Shown piece after piece: positions 48,625-56,705 of a stretch of 64,000 bases of DNA; position 1 is the stretch's first letter; each line of letters begins with the position of its first letter. The notes beneath the pieces are model-generated. The model ran no database searches and had not been told where the DNA came from. It was given only the letters and a program-made list of their open reading frames with translations. Source of the stretch: Lentzea guizhouensis (GTDB lineage: Bacteria; Actinomycetota; Actinomycetes; Mycobacteriales; Pseudonocardiaceae); NCBI RefSeq assembly GCF_001701025.1, contig NZ_CP016793.1, forward strand, positions 7,750,001-7,814,000, read 5' to 3'. The position numbers and the translations under genes are program-made.

Positions 48625-50169
48625 ATGCAACGCATCGCTCTCGGACTCGTCGTGCTGGCGTCGCTCACCGCGGTCACCACCCCGGCGCAGGCGGCGGAGG
48701 CCGACTTCGTGCGGGCGAAGAACCCCGCTCCCGGTGACAGCTTCATCGTGTCGCTCAAGCCGGCCGCCGACCTCTCGGCGACCGGTGTGGCGGCGGTCTC
48801 CGGCACGCTGGTCCAGCGCTACGGCGGCACCCTCGACGCCGTGTTCTCCCGCGCCATGCGCGGGTTCGGAGTCAAGGGGCTGTCCGCCCAGCAGGCCCGC
48901 CGGCTCGCGGCCGATCCCGCGGTCAAGACCGTCCACCAGGACGGCACGGCGCGGGCCACGGACGTGCAGACCGACCCGACCTGGGGCCTCGACCGGGTCG
49001 ACCAGGCGAACCTGCCGCTGGACAAGAGGTTCAGCTACCCCAGCGGCGGCGCCTCGAACGTCACGGTCTACGTCACCGACACCGGCATCAAGACCTCGAT
49101 CGCCGACTTCGAGGGCCGCGCGTCCGCGGGCGCCGACTTCATCGAGGACGGCCAGAACGGTCAGGACTGCTCCGGCCACGGCACGCACGTGGCGGGCACG
49201 GTCGGCTCGAAGACCTACGGCGTGGCCAAGAAGGTCAAGCTGGTCTCGGTCCGCATGCTCGGCACCAGCTGTGGCAGCAGCGGCCCGGACTCCGCGGGCG
49301 TCAAGGCCATCGAGTGGATCACCGCGAACGCGAAGAAGCCCGCGGTGGTCAACGCGTCGTGGACGTTCGACAGCGCCGACATCGGCAACGACGCCATCGC
49401 CGGGATGATCGCCTCCGGCGTGCAGATGGCCGTCGCGTCGGGCAACAGCTCCACCAACGCCTGCTCCACCGGCCCCGCCAAGGTCCCGGCGTTGATCACG
49501 GTGAACGCGACCTCGCAGAACGACGCGCGGGCCTCGTTCTCCAACTACGGCTCCTGCACCGACATCTTCGCGCCGGGTGACAACATCACCTCGCTCGGCC
49601 TCGGTGGCGGCGCCGCGAACATGTCCGGCACGTCCATGGCCACCCCGCACGTCGCGGGCGTCGCGGCCCTGTACCTGTCGGCGAACCCGTCCGCGAGCCC
49701 ACAGGCCCTGCGCGACGCACTGGTGAACGGCGCCACCAGCGGCAAGGTCACCAACCCCGGCACCGGCTCGCCGAACAAGCTGCTCTACAGCGGTTTCACC
49801 GGCGGAGGCCCGGACCCGACGTGCGGCCCCGGCACCAACGGCGATGACGTGTCCATCCCGGACACCGGCACCGCCGTGTCGTCGTCGGTGACGATCTCGG
49901 GCTGCACGGGCAACTCCACGGCCTCGGCGACGGTCAAGGTGGACATCAACCACACCTACACCGGTGACCTGGCCATCGACCTGGTCAGCCCGTCCGGCCG
50001 GTCGTACGTCCTGAAGAAGGCGGGCGGCACGTCGTCGTCGGCCGGCATCCACGAGACCTACACCGTCGACCTGTCGGCGGAGGCGCGCAACGGGACGTGG
50101 AAGCTGCAGGTGACCGACGTGTGGAGCTACGACACCGGCAACATCGACTCCTGGACCCTCACGGTCTAG
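48625..50169 (+). CDS. Secreted S8 subtilisin-like serine peptidase with C-terminal P-domain (paralogue)
   Basis: A 514-residue tandem paralogue. Signal MQRIALGLVVLASLTAVTTP ending near AQA, I9 propeptide (SFIVSLKPAADL), catalytic Asp152 (YVTDTGI), His185 (SGHGTHVAGT), Asn in AVASGNSST and Ser337 (SGTSMATPH), linker GGGPDP and P-domain (CGPGTNGDDVSIPDTGTAV to NIDSWTLTV). Its catalytic core has diverged (SWTFDSADI replaces the partner's SLGGGADS) while flanking DNA is nearly identical, including a 65-bp perfect match at 49174-49238. ATG 48625 follows GGAAGGA. Transcription probably ends at the strong hairpin just downstream. Confidence 0.95.
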   Translation: MQRIALGLVVLASLTAVTTPAQAAEADFVRAKNPAPGDSFIVSLKPAADLSATGVAAVSGTLVQRYGGTLDAVFSRAMRGFGVKGLSAQQARRLAADPAVKTVHQDGTARATDVQTDPTWGLDRVDQANLPLDKRFSYPSGGASNVTVYVTDTGIKTSIADFEGRASAGADFIEDGQNGQDCSGHGTHVAGTVGSKTYGVAKKVKLVSVRMLGTSCGSSGPDSAGVKAIEWITANAKKPAVVNASWTFDSADIGNDAIAGMIASGVQMAVASGNSSTNACSTGPAKVPALITVNATSQNDARASFSNYGSCTDIFAPGDNITSLGLGGGAANMSGTSMATPHVAGVAALYLSANPSASPQALRDALVNGATSGKVTNPGTGSPNKLLYSGFTGGGPDPTCGPGTNGDDVSIPDTGTAVSSSVTISGCTGNSTASATVKVDINHTYTGDLAIDLVSPSGRSYVLKKAGGTSSSAGIHETYTVDLSAEARNGTWKLQVTDVWSYDTGNIDSWTLTV

Positions 50170-50186
50170 GGACACAGGGAAGGTAC

Positions 50187-50224
50187 GGGGGTGCCCCTGG
50201 AGCTACGGCTCCGGGGGCACCCCT
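50187..50224 (+). terminator. Strong GC-rich terminator hairpin after the subtilase operon
   Basis: GGGGTGCCCC at 50188-50197 pairs with GGGGCACCCC at 50214-50223, and the stem extends inward with GGAGC/GCTCC (one G-T mismatch) to a 3-4 nt loop. It begins 18 bp past the stop codon at 50169. Confidence 0.8.
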
Positions 50225-50265
50225 CGTCGTCGTCCCCCGGTGCCGGGCTCCACCAATAAAGAGCC

Positions 50266-50296
50266 GTACCCCTACGGATACCGACCCTGATTGTTC
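50266..50296 (+). promoter_or_regulatory. Shared 31-nt upstream element, copy 2 (trypsin-like protease)
   Basis: GTACCCCTACGGA, 10 unrelated bases, then GATTGTTC, ending 91 bases before the start at 50388. It matches copy 1 (46930-46960) as GTAYCCCTACGKA-N10-GATTGTTC, with identical overall length. Confidence 0.55.
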
Positions 50297-50387
50297 CTCG
50301 CCGGACACCGCCCGAAAGTGATCCTCAGCGAACTGCCGCCGTCCCTGCCTGAAGGCGAGCGTTCGCCAGATCCGGAGAGGAACCAAC

Positions 50388-52238
50388 GTGAACAGAACAC
50401 CACGGTCCTGGGGCGTGCTGGCCCTGGCCGCCGCGGCGCTGCTGGCACCCGTCAGCGTCGCCTCCGCGGCGCCCCAGCACGCGGCTCCCGACACCGGGGG
50501 CCGGCACAACGCTCCGGCCGCCACCTACCTGGGCGACACCGTCCCTGCGAACCTCGGTGACGCCTCCCCCCTGTTCGCCGGCGGGCAGAACGCCACCGTG
50601 AGCGAGTTCCCCGGCATCGTCGCCGGCATCCGCGCGGGTGGCACCCGGCCGGAGGGGCAGACCTGCACCGGCACGGTCGTGGCGCCGCGCAAGATCCTGA
50701 TCGCGGCGCACTGCGCGGACGCCCAGGGCGAGAAGAAGTTCGTCTACGGGCTCGACGACCTGAAGGACCACCGGGGCGGCGCCGGCTCCGGGTTCGCCGT
50801 GAACGTGGTGAGCTACAAGAAGCACCCGAAGTACGTCAACTTCGACCAGGGCTACGACGTGGCGGTCGTGACCGTGGACCGCGACATCGCGCTCAAGGGC
50901 GGTGCGGCGTACCCGAAGTTCGCGACCTCGGCTGACGCCGGTGGCGCGGCGCCCGGCAAGACGGGGCTGGGCTTCGGGTACGGCAAGAAGGACTTCAACG
51001 ACAACTCGCAGGACGTCACGCTGGACAAGGCGAGCCTGCCGGTCGTGGACGGCGACCGGGTGTGCCAGGGCGTCGGCGCGGGCTTCAAGTCGGCGACCAT
51101 GATCTGCGCCGGGTACTCGGACGGCCGGATCTCCATCCTGCCCGGTGACAGCGGCGGCCCGCTGATCTTCGACGGCAAGATCTACGGCATCGCGTCGTGG
51201 AGCCGGTCGGACTTCAAGTGGTACTCGATCTACGGCCGCCTCGACAACGAGATGGGCGACTGGGTCAGGACCGAGGTCGGCAACGAGCCGCCGACCGGTG
51301 AGTTCACCGTGGGTGTCACCCCGGGCAGCGGCACGGTGGCGCCGGGCAAGCACCTCTCCGCCACCGTCACCACCACGGCGGGCACCAGCGCGGAGAACGC
51401 CACCCTGTCCGCGTCCGGGCTGCCCAGCGGCGTGAAGGCGGTGTTCCAGCCGTCGTCAGTAACCACCGGCGGCTCGGCGAAGGTGACGTTCGACGCGAGC
51501 TCGTCAGCGCCGGGCGGCACCTACGACGTGACGATCACGGCCACGACGGCCGGCGACAAGACGGCGTCCGGCAAGTACTCGCTGACCGTCACCGGAGACC
51601 CGCAGCCCGGCGACTTCACGCTCGCGGCGTCCCCGAGCAGTGTGAAGGCGGCCAAGGGCAGGTACGTCTCCACCACGATCACCACCACGGGTGGCGGCCA
51701 GACCGTGAACCTGTCCGCGTCCGGCGTGCCCAGCGGCGTGAAGGCCACGTTCCAGCCCACGTCGGTGGCCGCCGGTGGCTCGGCGAAGCTCACGCTCGAC
51801 GTGTCCACCACCGCGGTCGCCGGCACGTCGTCGATCACGGTCACCGGCACCGACGCGGGCGGGAAGACCGCCACCACCACGGTGTCGCTCACCGTCGAGG
51901 GCACGGAGCCGCCGACCGGTGACGTCACCGTGACCGCGACCCCGTCCTCCGGCAGCGGCTGGCAGGGTCAGCTGGTGCAGACCTCGGTGAAGGCCGCCGG
52001 TGGCACCGGCAACCTGGCGCTGACCTCCTCCGGCGCGCCCGCCGGCGTCCAGGTCTCGTTCAACCCCGGCACGATCGGGCAGAACGGCAGCAGCAACGTC
52101 TGGTTCTTCACCAGCTTCTCCACCCCGGTCGGCACCTACCCGATCACCATCACGGCCACCTCGGCCGACGGGAAGACCGGCAAGACCACGTTCACGCTGA
52201 CCGTCACGCGGGTCGGCGTGCAGCGCGGCGCTCACTAG
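50388..52238 (+). CDS. Secreted trypsin-like (S1) serine protease with three Ig-like C-terminal domains
   Basis: A 616-residue exported protease. Sec signal MNRTPRSWGVLALAAAALLA ending near ASAAP, short propeptide, then an S1 domain: His108 (LIAAHCAD), Asp157 (GYDVAVVTV), Ser255 (LPGDSGGPLIF) and disulfide-forming Cys residues. Three roughly 95-residue bacterial Ig/PKD-like domains follow from about residue 305, each with LSASGLPSGVKAVFQPSSVT-type sequence; the same kind of spacer is found in the M28 peptidase. The domains probably bind substrate or matrix. Own promoter region (shared 31-nt element) after the upstream terminator. Confidence 0.93.
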   Translation: MNRTPRSWGVLALAAAALLAPVSVASAAPQHAAPDTGGRHNAPAATYLGDTVPANLGDASPLFAGGQNATVSEFPGIVAGIRAGGTRPEGQTCTGTVVAPRKILIAAHCADAQGEKKFVYGLDDLKDHRGGAGSGFAVNVVSYKKHPKYVNFDQGYDVAVVTVDRDIALKGGAAYPKFATSADAGGAAPGKTGLGFGYGKKDFNDNSQDVTLDKASLPVVDGDRVCQGVGAGFKSATMICAGYSDGRISILPGDSGGPLIFDGKIYGIASWSRSDFKWYSIYGRLDNEMGDWVRTEVGNEPPTGEFTVGVTPGSGTVAPGKHLSATVTTTAGTSAENATLSASGLPSGVKAVFQPSSVTTGGSAKVTFDASSSAPGGTYDVTITATTAGDKTASGKYSLTVTGDPQPGDFTLAASPSSVKAAKGRYVSTTITTTGGGQTVNLSASGVPSGVKATFQPTSVAAGGSAKLTLDVSTTAVAGTSSITVTGTDAGGKTATTTVSLTVEGTEPPTGDVTVTATPSSGSGWQGQLVQTSVKAAGGTGNLALTSSGAPAGVQVSFNPGTIGQNGSSNVWFFTSFSTPVGTYPITITATSADGKTGKTTFTLTVTRVGVQRGAH

Positions 52239-52353
52239 TGGTGTGGCTCGGAACGTTGCCGGGGGAACTCGCGGTCAGACGGGTGCATCGTGGTGCCCTG
52301 CTGAGCGTGGATCACCTCGCCGACGTGCCGAGTCGCGCCACTAGTTCCTCCTG

Positions 52354-52395
52354 CGAGTTCGGCACCAGCACACCACCGTGCTGGTGCCGAACTCG
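52354..52395. terminator. Perfect 18-bp hairpin between protease and catalase genes
   Basis: CGAGTTCGGCACCAGCAC (52354-52371) and its exact reverse complement (52378-52395) flank a 6-nt loop. It lies 116 bp after the protease stop and 68 bp before the catalase start. A terminator is most likely; a regulatory leader for katE is the alternative. No U-tract follows. Confidence 0.55.
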
Positions 52396-52463
52396 TTCGG
52401 GACGCATAGATGACCGAACCTCGGGTACTGCCTGTGTGTCGTCTTTGCTCCAAGGAGGATGCA

Positions 52464-54725
52464 GTGGCCAACCGCAAGCCCGGCAAGGTCGTGAAAGCCG
52501 CACTCGAGAAGGCGGTGGACAAGGTCACCGAAGTGGTGAACCCGCCGATCCCGGGCGTCCCGAACAGCGAGCCGCCGTCGCTCGAGGAGCCGACGGAGCC
52601 GCGTGGCCCGTTGCCTCCCAAGGGTGACCAGAACGGACCGGAGACGGTGTCGCCGACGGGTGCCCCGACCGGTGCGCCGCAGATCGTCAACGCTCAGCAG
52701 GGTGAGTTCCTCACCACCTCGGCCGGCGCCCGGCTCTACGACACCGACCACTCGCTGAAGGCCGGCGAGCGCGGGCCGACCCTGTTGCAGGACCACCACC
52801 TGCGCGAAAAGATCATGCACTTCGACCACGAGCGCATCCCGGAGCGCGTCGTGCACGCACGCGGCTATGGCGCACACGGCGTGTTCGTCGGCTACGGCAC
52901 CGCCACGAACGTGTGCAAGTCCGCCTTCTTGGGTGACGGTGTCGAAACGCCCGTGTTCGTCCGGTTCTCGACCGTGCTGGGCTCGCGCGGCTCGGCCGAC
53001 ACCGTGCGCGACACCCGCGGGTTCGCGACGAAGTTCTACACGCAGGAAGGCAACTTCGACCTCGTCGGCAACAACATCCCGGTCTTCTTCATCCAGGACG
53101 GCATCAAGTTCCCGGACATCATCCACGCGGGCAAGCCGCACCCGGACCGGGAGATCCCGCAGGCGCAGAGCGCCCACGACACGTTCTGGGACTTCGTGTC
53201 CACGCACACCGAAGCCACCCACCACGTCATGTGGAACATGTCCGACCGCGGCATCCCGCGCTCCTACCGCACGATGGAGGGCTTCGGCGTCCACACGTTC
53301 CGCCTGGTGAACGCGGAGGGTGAGACCGCGCTCGCGAAGTTCCACTGGAAGCCGAAGCTGGGCGTGCACTCCCTGGTGTGGGAGGAGGCGCAGATGATCA
53401 ACGGCATCGACCCGGACTTCCACCGGCGCGACCTCGCCGACGCCATCGAGTCCGGCGCGTACCCGCAGTGGGAGCTCGGCCTGCAGATCTTCCCGGACAC
53501 GCCGCGGCAGACGTTCGAGGGCATCGACCTGCTCGACTCGACGAAGATCGTGCCGGAGGAGCTCGCGCCGGTGCAGCCGGTCGGGCTGCTGACGCTCAAC
53601 CGCAACACGAAGAACTTCTTCGCCGAGACCGAGCAGGTCGCGTTCCACCTCGGCAACCTGGTGCCCGGCATCGACGTGACCGACGACCCGCTGTTCCAGT
53701 CGCGGCTGTTCTCCTACCTGGACACCCAGCTGAGCAGGCTCGCCGGGCCGAACTTCAACCAGATCCCGATCAACCGCCCGCACGTGCCGGTCAACGACAT
53801 GCTCCGCGACGGCTTCCACCAGCACGCGGTGCACGCGGGCGTCGCGCCGTACCGGCCGAACACGCTGGACGGTGGCAACCCGTTCGTGGCGAAGGCCGAG
53901 GACCGGCCGTTCGTCGAGGTCGCACAGCCGTTGCCGAAGGCGGTGAAGGTGCGGCAGTCGCCCGCCTCCTTCTCCGACCACTTCACGCAGCCGCGGCTGT
54001 TCTGGCTGAGCCTGTCGCCGGTGGAGAAGGAACACGTCGTGCGGGCGTTCACCTTCGAGCTCGGCAAGTGCTACGAGCAGGCGATCAAGGAACGCCAGCT
54101 GCGGGTGCTGGCGCAGGTCGACCCGGTGCTGTGCGCCGAGGTCGCCCGCGGTCTGGGCCTGCCGGTGCCGGCGGTCGACGCCCGGCCGAAGAAGGTCACG
54201 CCCAGCCCGGCGCTGTCCCAGGTCGGGCAGACCTGGCCGACCGACGGCCGCCTGATCGGCATCGTGGTCGACCCGGCCGACCTCGACGGCGTGCGCACCG
54301 TCCGCGAGACGATCCTGGCGGGCGGCATGGTGCCGCTGCTGATCGCACCGACCGGCGGCCCGATCGGCGACTCCGGCCTCGTCGCCCAGCGCACGTTCCT
54401 CACGGCGCGCTCGATCGAGTTCGACGCCCTGCTGCTCGCGGGCTCCCCGCCGCCCGGCCCCGACGCGATCCCGGCCAGGGACGCGAAGGCGGGCGCACCG
54501 GGCGCGGCGGTCGACCCGCGCGTCCTGCTGATGGTCGAGGAGTGCTACCGCCACGCCAAGGCGATCGGCGCGTGGGGCACCGGCCGGGTGGCGCTGGACT
54601 CCACCGGGGTCACCGGTGCTCCCGGCGTCGTCACCGGTGACGACGCGACGAAGGTGTTCACCGGGCTGATGACCCTGCTCGGCGCCCACCGCGTGTGGGA
54701 GCGCTTCCCGGCGACGATCTCATGA
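52464..54725 (+). CDS. katE: Large-subunit (clade 2, HPII-type) monofunctional catalase
   Basis: A 753-residue haem catalase that dismutates hydrogen peroxide. The catalytic His is in RVVHARGYGAHGVF, the distal Asn in LVGNNIPVFF and the proximal Tyr ligand in SRLFSYLDTQLSRLAG. An 80-residue N-terminal arm and a C-terminal flavodoxin/DJ-1-like domain (RLIGIVVDPADLDGV..GGMVPLLIAPTGG) identify the large-subunit type. GTG 52464 is chosen because AAGGAGG lies five bases upstream; an upstream ATG at 52410 gives an implausible Cys-rich extension. The stop overlaps an ankyrin-protein gene. Confidence 0.96.
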   Translation: MANRKPGKVVKAALEKAVDKVTEVVNPPIPGVPNSEPPSLEEPTEPRGPLPPKGDQNGPETVSPTGAPTGAPQIVNAQQGEFLTTSAGARLYDTDHSLKAGERGPTLLQDHHLREKIMHFDHERIPERVVHARGYGAHGVFVGYGTATNVCKSAFLGDGVETPVFVRFSTVLGSRGSADTVRDTRGFATKFYTQEGNFDLVGNNIPVFFIQDGIKFPDIIHAGKPHPDREIPQAQSAHDTFWDFVSTHTEATHHVMWNMSDRGIPRSYRTMEGFGVHTFRLVNAEGETALAKFHWKPKLGVHSLVWEEAQMINGIDPDFHRRDLADAIESGAYPQWELGLQIFPDTPRQTFEGIDLLDSTKIVPEELAPVQPVGLLTLNRNTKNFFAETEQVAFHLGNLVPGIDVTDDPLFQSRLFSYLDTQLSRLAGPNFNQIPINRPHVPVNDMLRDGFHQHAVHAGVAPYRPNTLDGGNPFVAKAEDRPFVEVAQPLPKAVKVRQSPASFSDHFTQPRLFWLSLSPVEKEHVVRAFTFELGKCYEQAIKERQLRVLAQVDPVLCAEVARGLGLPVPAVDARPKKVTPSPALSQVGQTWPTDGRLIGIVVDPADLDGVRTVRETILAGGMVPLLIAPTGGPIGDSGLVAQRTFLTARSIEFDALLLAGSPPPGPDAIPARDAKAGAPGAAVDPRVLLMVEECYRHAKAIGAWGTGRVALDSTGVTGAPGVVTGDDATKVFTGLMTLLGAHRVWERFPATIS

Positions 54726-55129
54726 CGGCAGCGCTCACCGAGGAGGAGCTGACCTTCCTGCGCTCGCTGTTCGACCTGGCCCGCACCGGTGACACCGGGC
54801 GGCTGGTCGAGGCGGTCGACGCGGGGGTGCCGGTGAACCTCACGAACAGCGCGGGCGACTCGTTGTTGATCCTGGCCGCGTACCACGACCATCCGGACAC
54901 CGTGGCCGCGTTGCTGGAACGCGGGGCGGACACCGGACGGGTCAACGACCGTGGGCAGACGGCGCTCGGGGCGGCGGTCTTCCGCCGCTCCGAGCGGTCG
55001 GTCCGGTTGCTGCTGGACGCCGGTGCGGACCCCGCGCTCGGCGGCCGGTCGGCGCTGGACGTGGCGCGGTTCTTCGACCTGCCGGAGATGCTGGAGCTGC
55101 TGACCGGGACGCAGGTTCCGAGCCGTTGA
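54722..55129 (+). CDS. Ankyrin-repeat protein, catalase partner
   Basis: A 135-residue protein with about three ankyrin repeats: DTGRLVEAVDAGVPVNLTNS, GDSLLILAAYHDHPDTVAAL and GQTALGAAVFRRSERSVRLL, each ending in the LLxxGAD signature. It is coupled to katE by an ATGA overlap. Catalase-ankyrin pairs are known (AnkB with KatB in Pseudomonas aeruginosa), where the ankyrin protein supports catalase activity; the same role is inferred here. Confidence 0.9.
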   Translation: MTAALTEEELTFLRSLFDLARTGDTGRLVEAVDAGVPVNLTNSAGDSLLILAAYHDHPDTVAALLERGADTGRVNDRGQTALGAAVFRRSERSVRLLLDAGADPALGGRSALDVARFFDLPEMLELLTGTQVPSR

Positions 55130-55136
55130 CAGGACG

Positions 55137-55168
55137 CGGGTCAGGCGCCGGTCCGAGCGCCTGACCCG
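55137..55168. terminator. Bidirectional terminator hairpin
   Basis: CGGGTCAGGCGC (55137-55148) and GCGCCTGACCCG (55157-55168) are exact reverse complements with an 8-nt loop, lying between the convergent ankyrin and NYN genes. Confidence 0.75.
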
Positions 55169-55173
55169 AGTCG

Positions 55174-55938
55174 CTACTCCGCAGGTCGGCGCCGCCGGTC
55201 CCGCGTGAAGATCACCGCCGACTTGCCGTCCCCCGGCTTGCGCCGCTCGACCTCAAACAACGTCGTCGCCGTGATCAGGTCGCTGAGCTTCGCGTACCCC
55301 CAGTTGCGGGGGTCGAAGTCCGGCCGTTGCTTGGTGATGATGTTGCCCACCGAGGCGAGCGGCGCCCAGCCGTCGTCGTCCGAGGCCGCCTCGACGGCGT
55401 TGCGCAGCTGGTTGACCAGGGCACTGTCGGCCTTGAGCTGGGCGGCGGCGGTGGTGGTGGCCCTGGGTTTGGGCGCTGTCTCGACCGGGGTGGTCGCGCT
55501 GACCAGGTTCTCGGTGTAGATGAACTTGTCGCAGGCGGCGACGAACGGCTGCGGTGTCTTGCGTTCGCCGAAGCCGTAGACGGTGAGGCCGGACTCGCGC
55601 AGGCGGGCGGCGAGGCGGGTGAAGTCGCTGTCACTCGAGACGATGCAGAAGCCGTCGAAGCGACCGGAGTAGAGCAGGTCCATCGCGTCGATGACCATCG
55701 CCGCGTCGGTCGCGTTCTTGCCGGTCGTGTAGGCGAACTGCTGAACGGGCTGGATCGACTGGGCGAGCAGGTGGTCCTTCCAGCCCTTCAGGCTCGTGCC
55801 GGTCCAGTCGCCGTAGGCGCGTTTGACGTGGGCCGTGCCGTACTTGGCGACCTCGGCCAGCAGGCCCTCGGTGATCGACGGGCGCGCGTTGTCGGCGTCG
55901 ATCAGCACGGCGAGCCGGGCCGTGTTCTCCCCCGCCAC
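55174..55938 (-). CDS. NYN-domain (PIN-like) putative ribonuclease with C-terminal OST-HTH/LOTUS-like domain
   Basis: A 254-residue protein. The NYN domain spans about residues 8-140 with acidic-site motifs LAVLIDADNARPS, NATDAAMVIDAMDLLYSGRF and FCIVSSDSDFTRLAARLRES, matching the LabA/DUF88 PIN-like nuclease fold. A linker leads to residues 170-245 (LRNAVEAASDDDGWAPLASV, FDPRNWGYAKLSDLITATTL), the pattern of a LOTUS/OST-HTH RNA-binding domain. It likely cleaves or binds RNA. GTG start at 55938. It is adjacent to a TetR gene on the same strand (3-bp gap). Confidence 0.88.
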   Translation of the reverse strand: MAGENTARLAVLIDADNARPSITEGLLAEVAKYGTAHVKRAYGDWTGTSLKGWKDHLLAQSIQPVQQFAYTTGKNATDAAMVIDAMDLLYSGRFDGFCIVSSDSDFTRLAARLRESGLTVYGFGERKTPQPFVAACDKFIYTENLVSATTPVETAPKPRATTTAAAQLKADSALVNQLRNAVEAASDDDGWAPLASVGNIITKQRPDFDPRNWGYAKLSDLITATTLFEVERRKPGDGKSAVIFTRDRRRRPAE

Positions 55939-55941
55939 CGG

Positions 55942-56571
55942 TCAGGCCGCCAGCAGGGCGATCACGCCCGGCAGCTCGTGGCGCAGCGACGCCACCGTGT
56001 CGGCCTGGCCGCCGAGGTGGTGCAGCAGCGCGCGGTGGAAGATGCCGTCGAGCGTCACGTAGACGACCGCCGGCGACACGGAGAGCGTGCCGCCGGACAG
56101 CTCGGCGTAGCGGCTGACGACGCGCCACACCATGTCCTCGCGGCGGCCGTCGATCTCCAGCACGTCGGCGCGGAAGGTCTCGTCGAACAGGCTCTGGTTG
56201 CGCAGGTCGTACCAGAGGCGGTGCAGCGGGGCGTCCTGCGCGAGGGTGTCGAAGAACATCGCCACGAACTCGTCGCGCAGCTGCTCGGCCGTCGTCGCGC
56301 GGGCCACGACGTCGTCGTAGCGGGTCACGCAGACCGCCTCGTACTGGCGGACCGCCTCGGTGACCAGGTCGCGCTTGTCGGCGAAGTAGTAGTGCAGGAC
56401 TCCGTGGGAGAACTCGGAGTTCTGCGCGATCTCCCGCAGGCTCGTACGGGCGTAACCCAGCTCGGCGAGCGTGTGCAGCGTGGCCACGGCGAGCTCCGTC
56501 CGCCGGGCGTCGAACTTGTCGACCTGCCGACGGGCGATCCGCTCGTGCTTGCTGTCAGCGACTTGGGTCAC
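55942..56571 (-). CDS. TetR-family regulator of the divergent catabolic operon
   Basis: A 209-residue TetR protein. DNA-binding part: ELAVATLHTLAELGYARTSL, REIAQNSEFSHGVLHYYFAD, KRDLVTEAVRQYEAV. Its ligand domain contains Trp/Phe-rich segments (HRLWYDLRNQSLFDETFRAD). GTG start at 56571. It is divergent from the SDR/reductase/ligase operon and flanked by a cluster of CTTGACA-type palindromes, the probable operators, so it likely derepresses the operon on an acyl-CoA or related ligand. Confidence 0.92.
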   Translation of the reverse strand: MTQVADSKHERIARRQVDKFDARRTELAVATLHTLAELGYARTSLREIAQNSEFSHGVLHYYFADKRDLVTEAVRQYEAVCVTRYDDVVARATTAEQLRDEFVAMFFDTLAQDAPLHRLWYDLRNQSLFDETFRADVLEIDGRREDMVWRVVSRYAELSGGTLSVSPAVVYVTLDGIFHRALLHHLGGQADTVASLRHELPGVIALLAA

Positions 56572-56605
56572 GTCCGAATTCTAGCTCCCGCGGGTTGCCC
56601 TGACC

Positions 56606-56659
56606 GACTGTCCAAGAAATCTTGGACAGTCGTCAAGCAAATCCTTGACAAGTGTCAAG
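56606..56659. promoter_or_regulatory. Clustered TetR-type palindromes
   Basis: GACTGTCCAAG (56606-56616) and its exact reverse complement (56621-56631) flank AAAT. CTTGACA-AG-TGTCAAG at 56644-56659 is a second perfect palindrome. The overlap CTTGGACAGTCGTCAAG (56621-56637) is an imperfect copy of it 23 bp upstream. All lie between the TetR start (56571) and SDR start (56706). Confidence 0.68.
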
Positions 56660-56705
56660 CTTCGGGTGTGTTGTGAGCTGACTCACGACGCAGGAGGCGG
56701 ACTCA

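Noticed and set aside
46936..50175. A 1079-codon open frame on the minus strand opposite the two subtilases
   Set aside because: It is an antisense shadow caused by GC-rich third codon positions: low-complexity Gly/Val/Arg/His product with no domains, opposite two well-supported proteases.
52341..54689. A 782-codon minus-strand frame opposite katE
   Set aside because: Composition is Arg/Val/Asp-biased without family motifs, and the plus strand encodes an unambiguous catalase.
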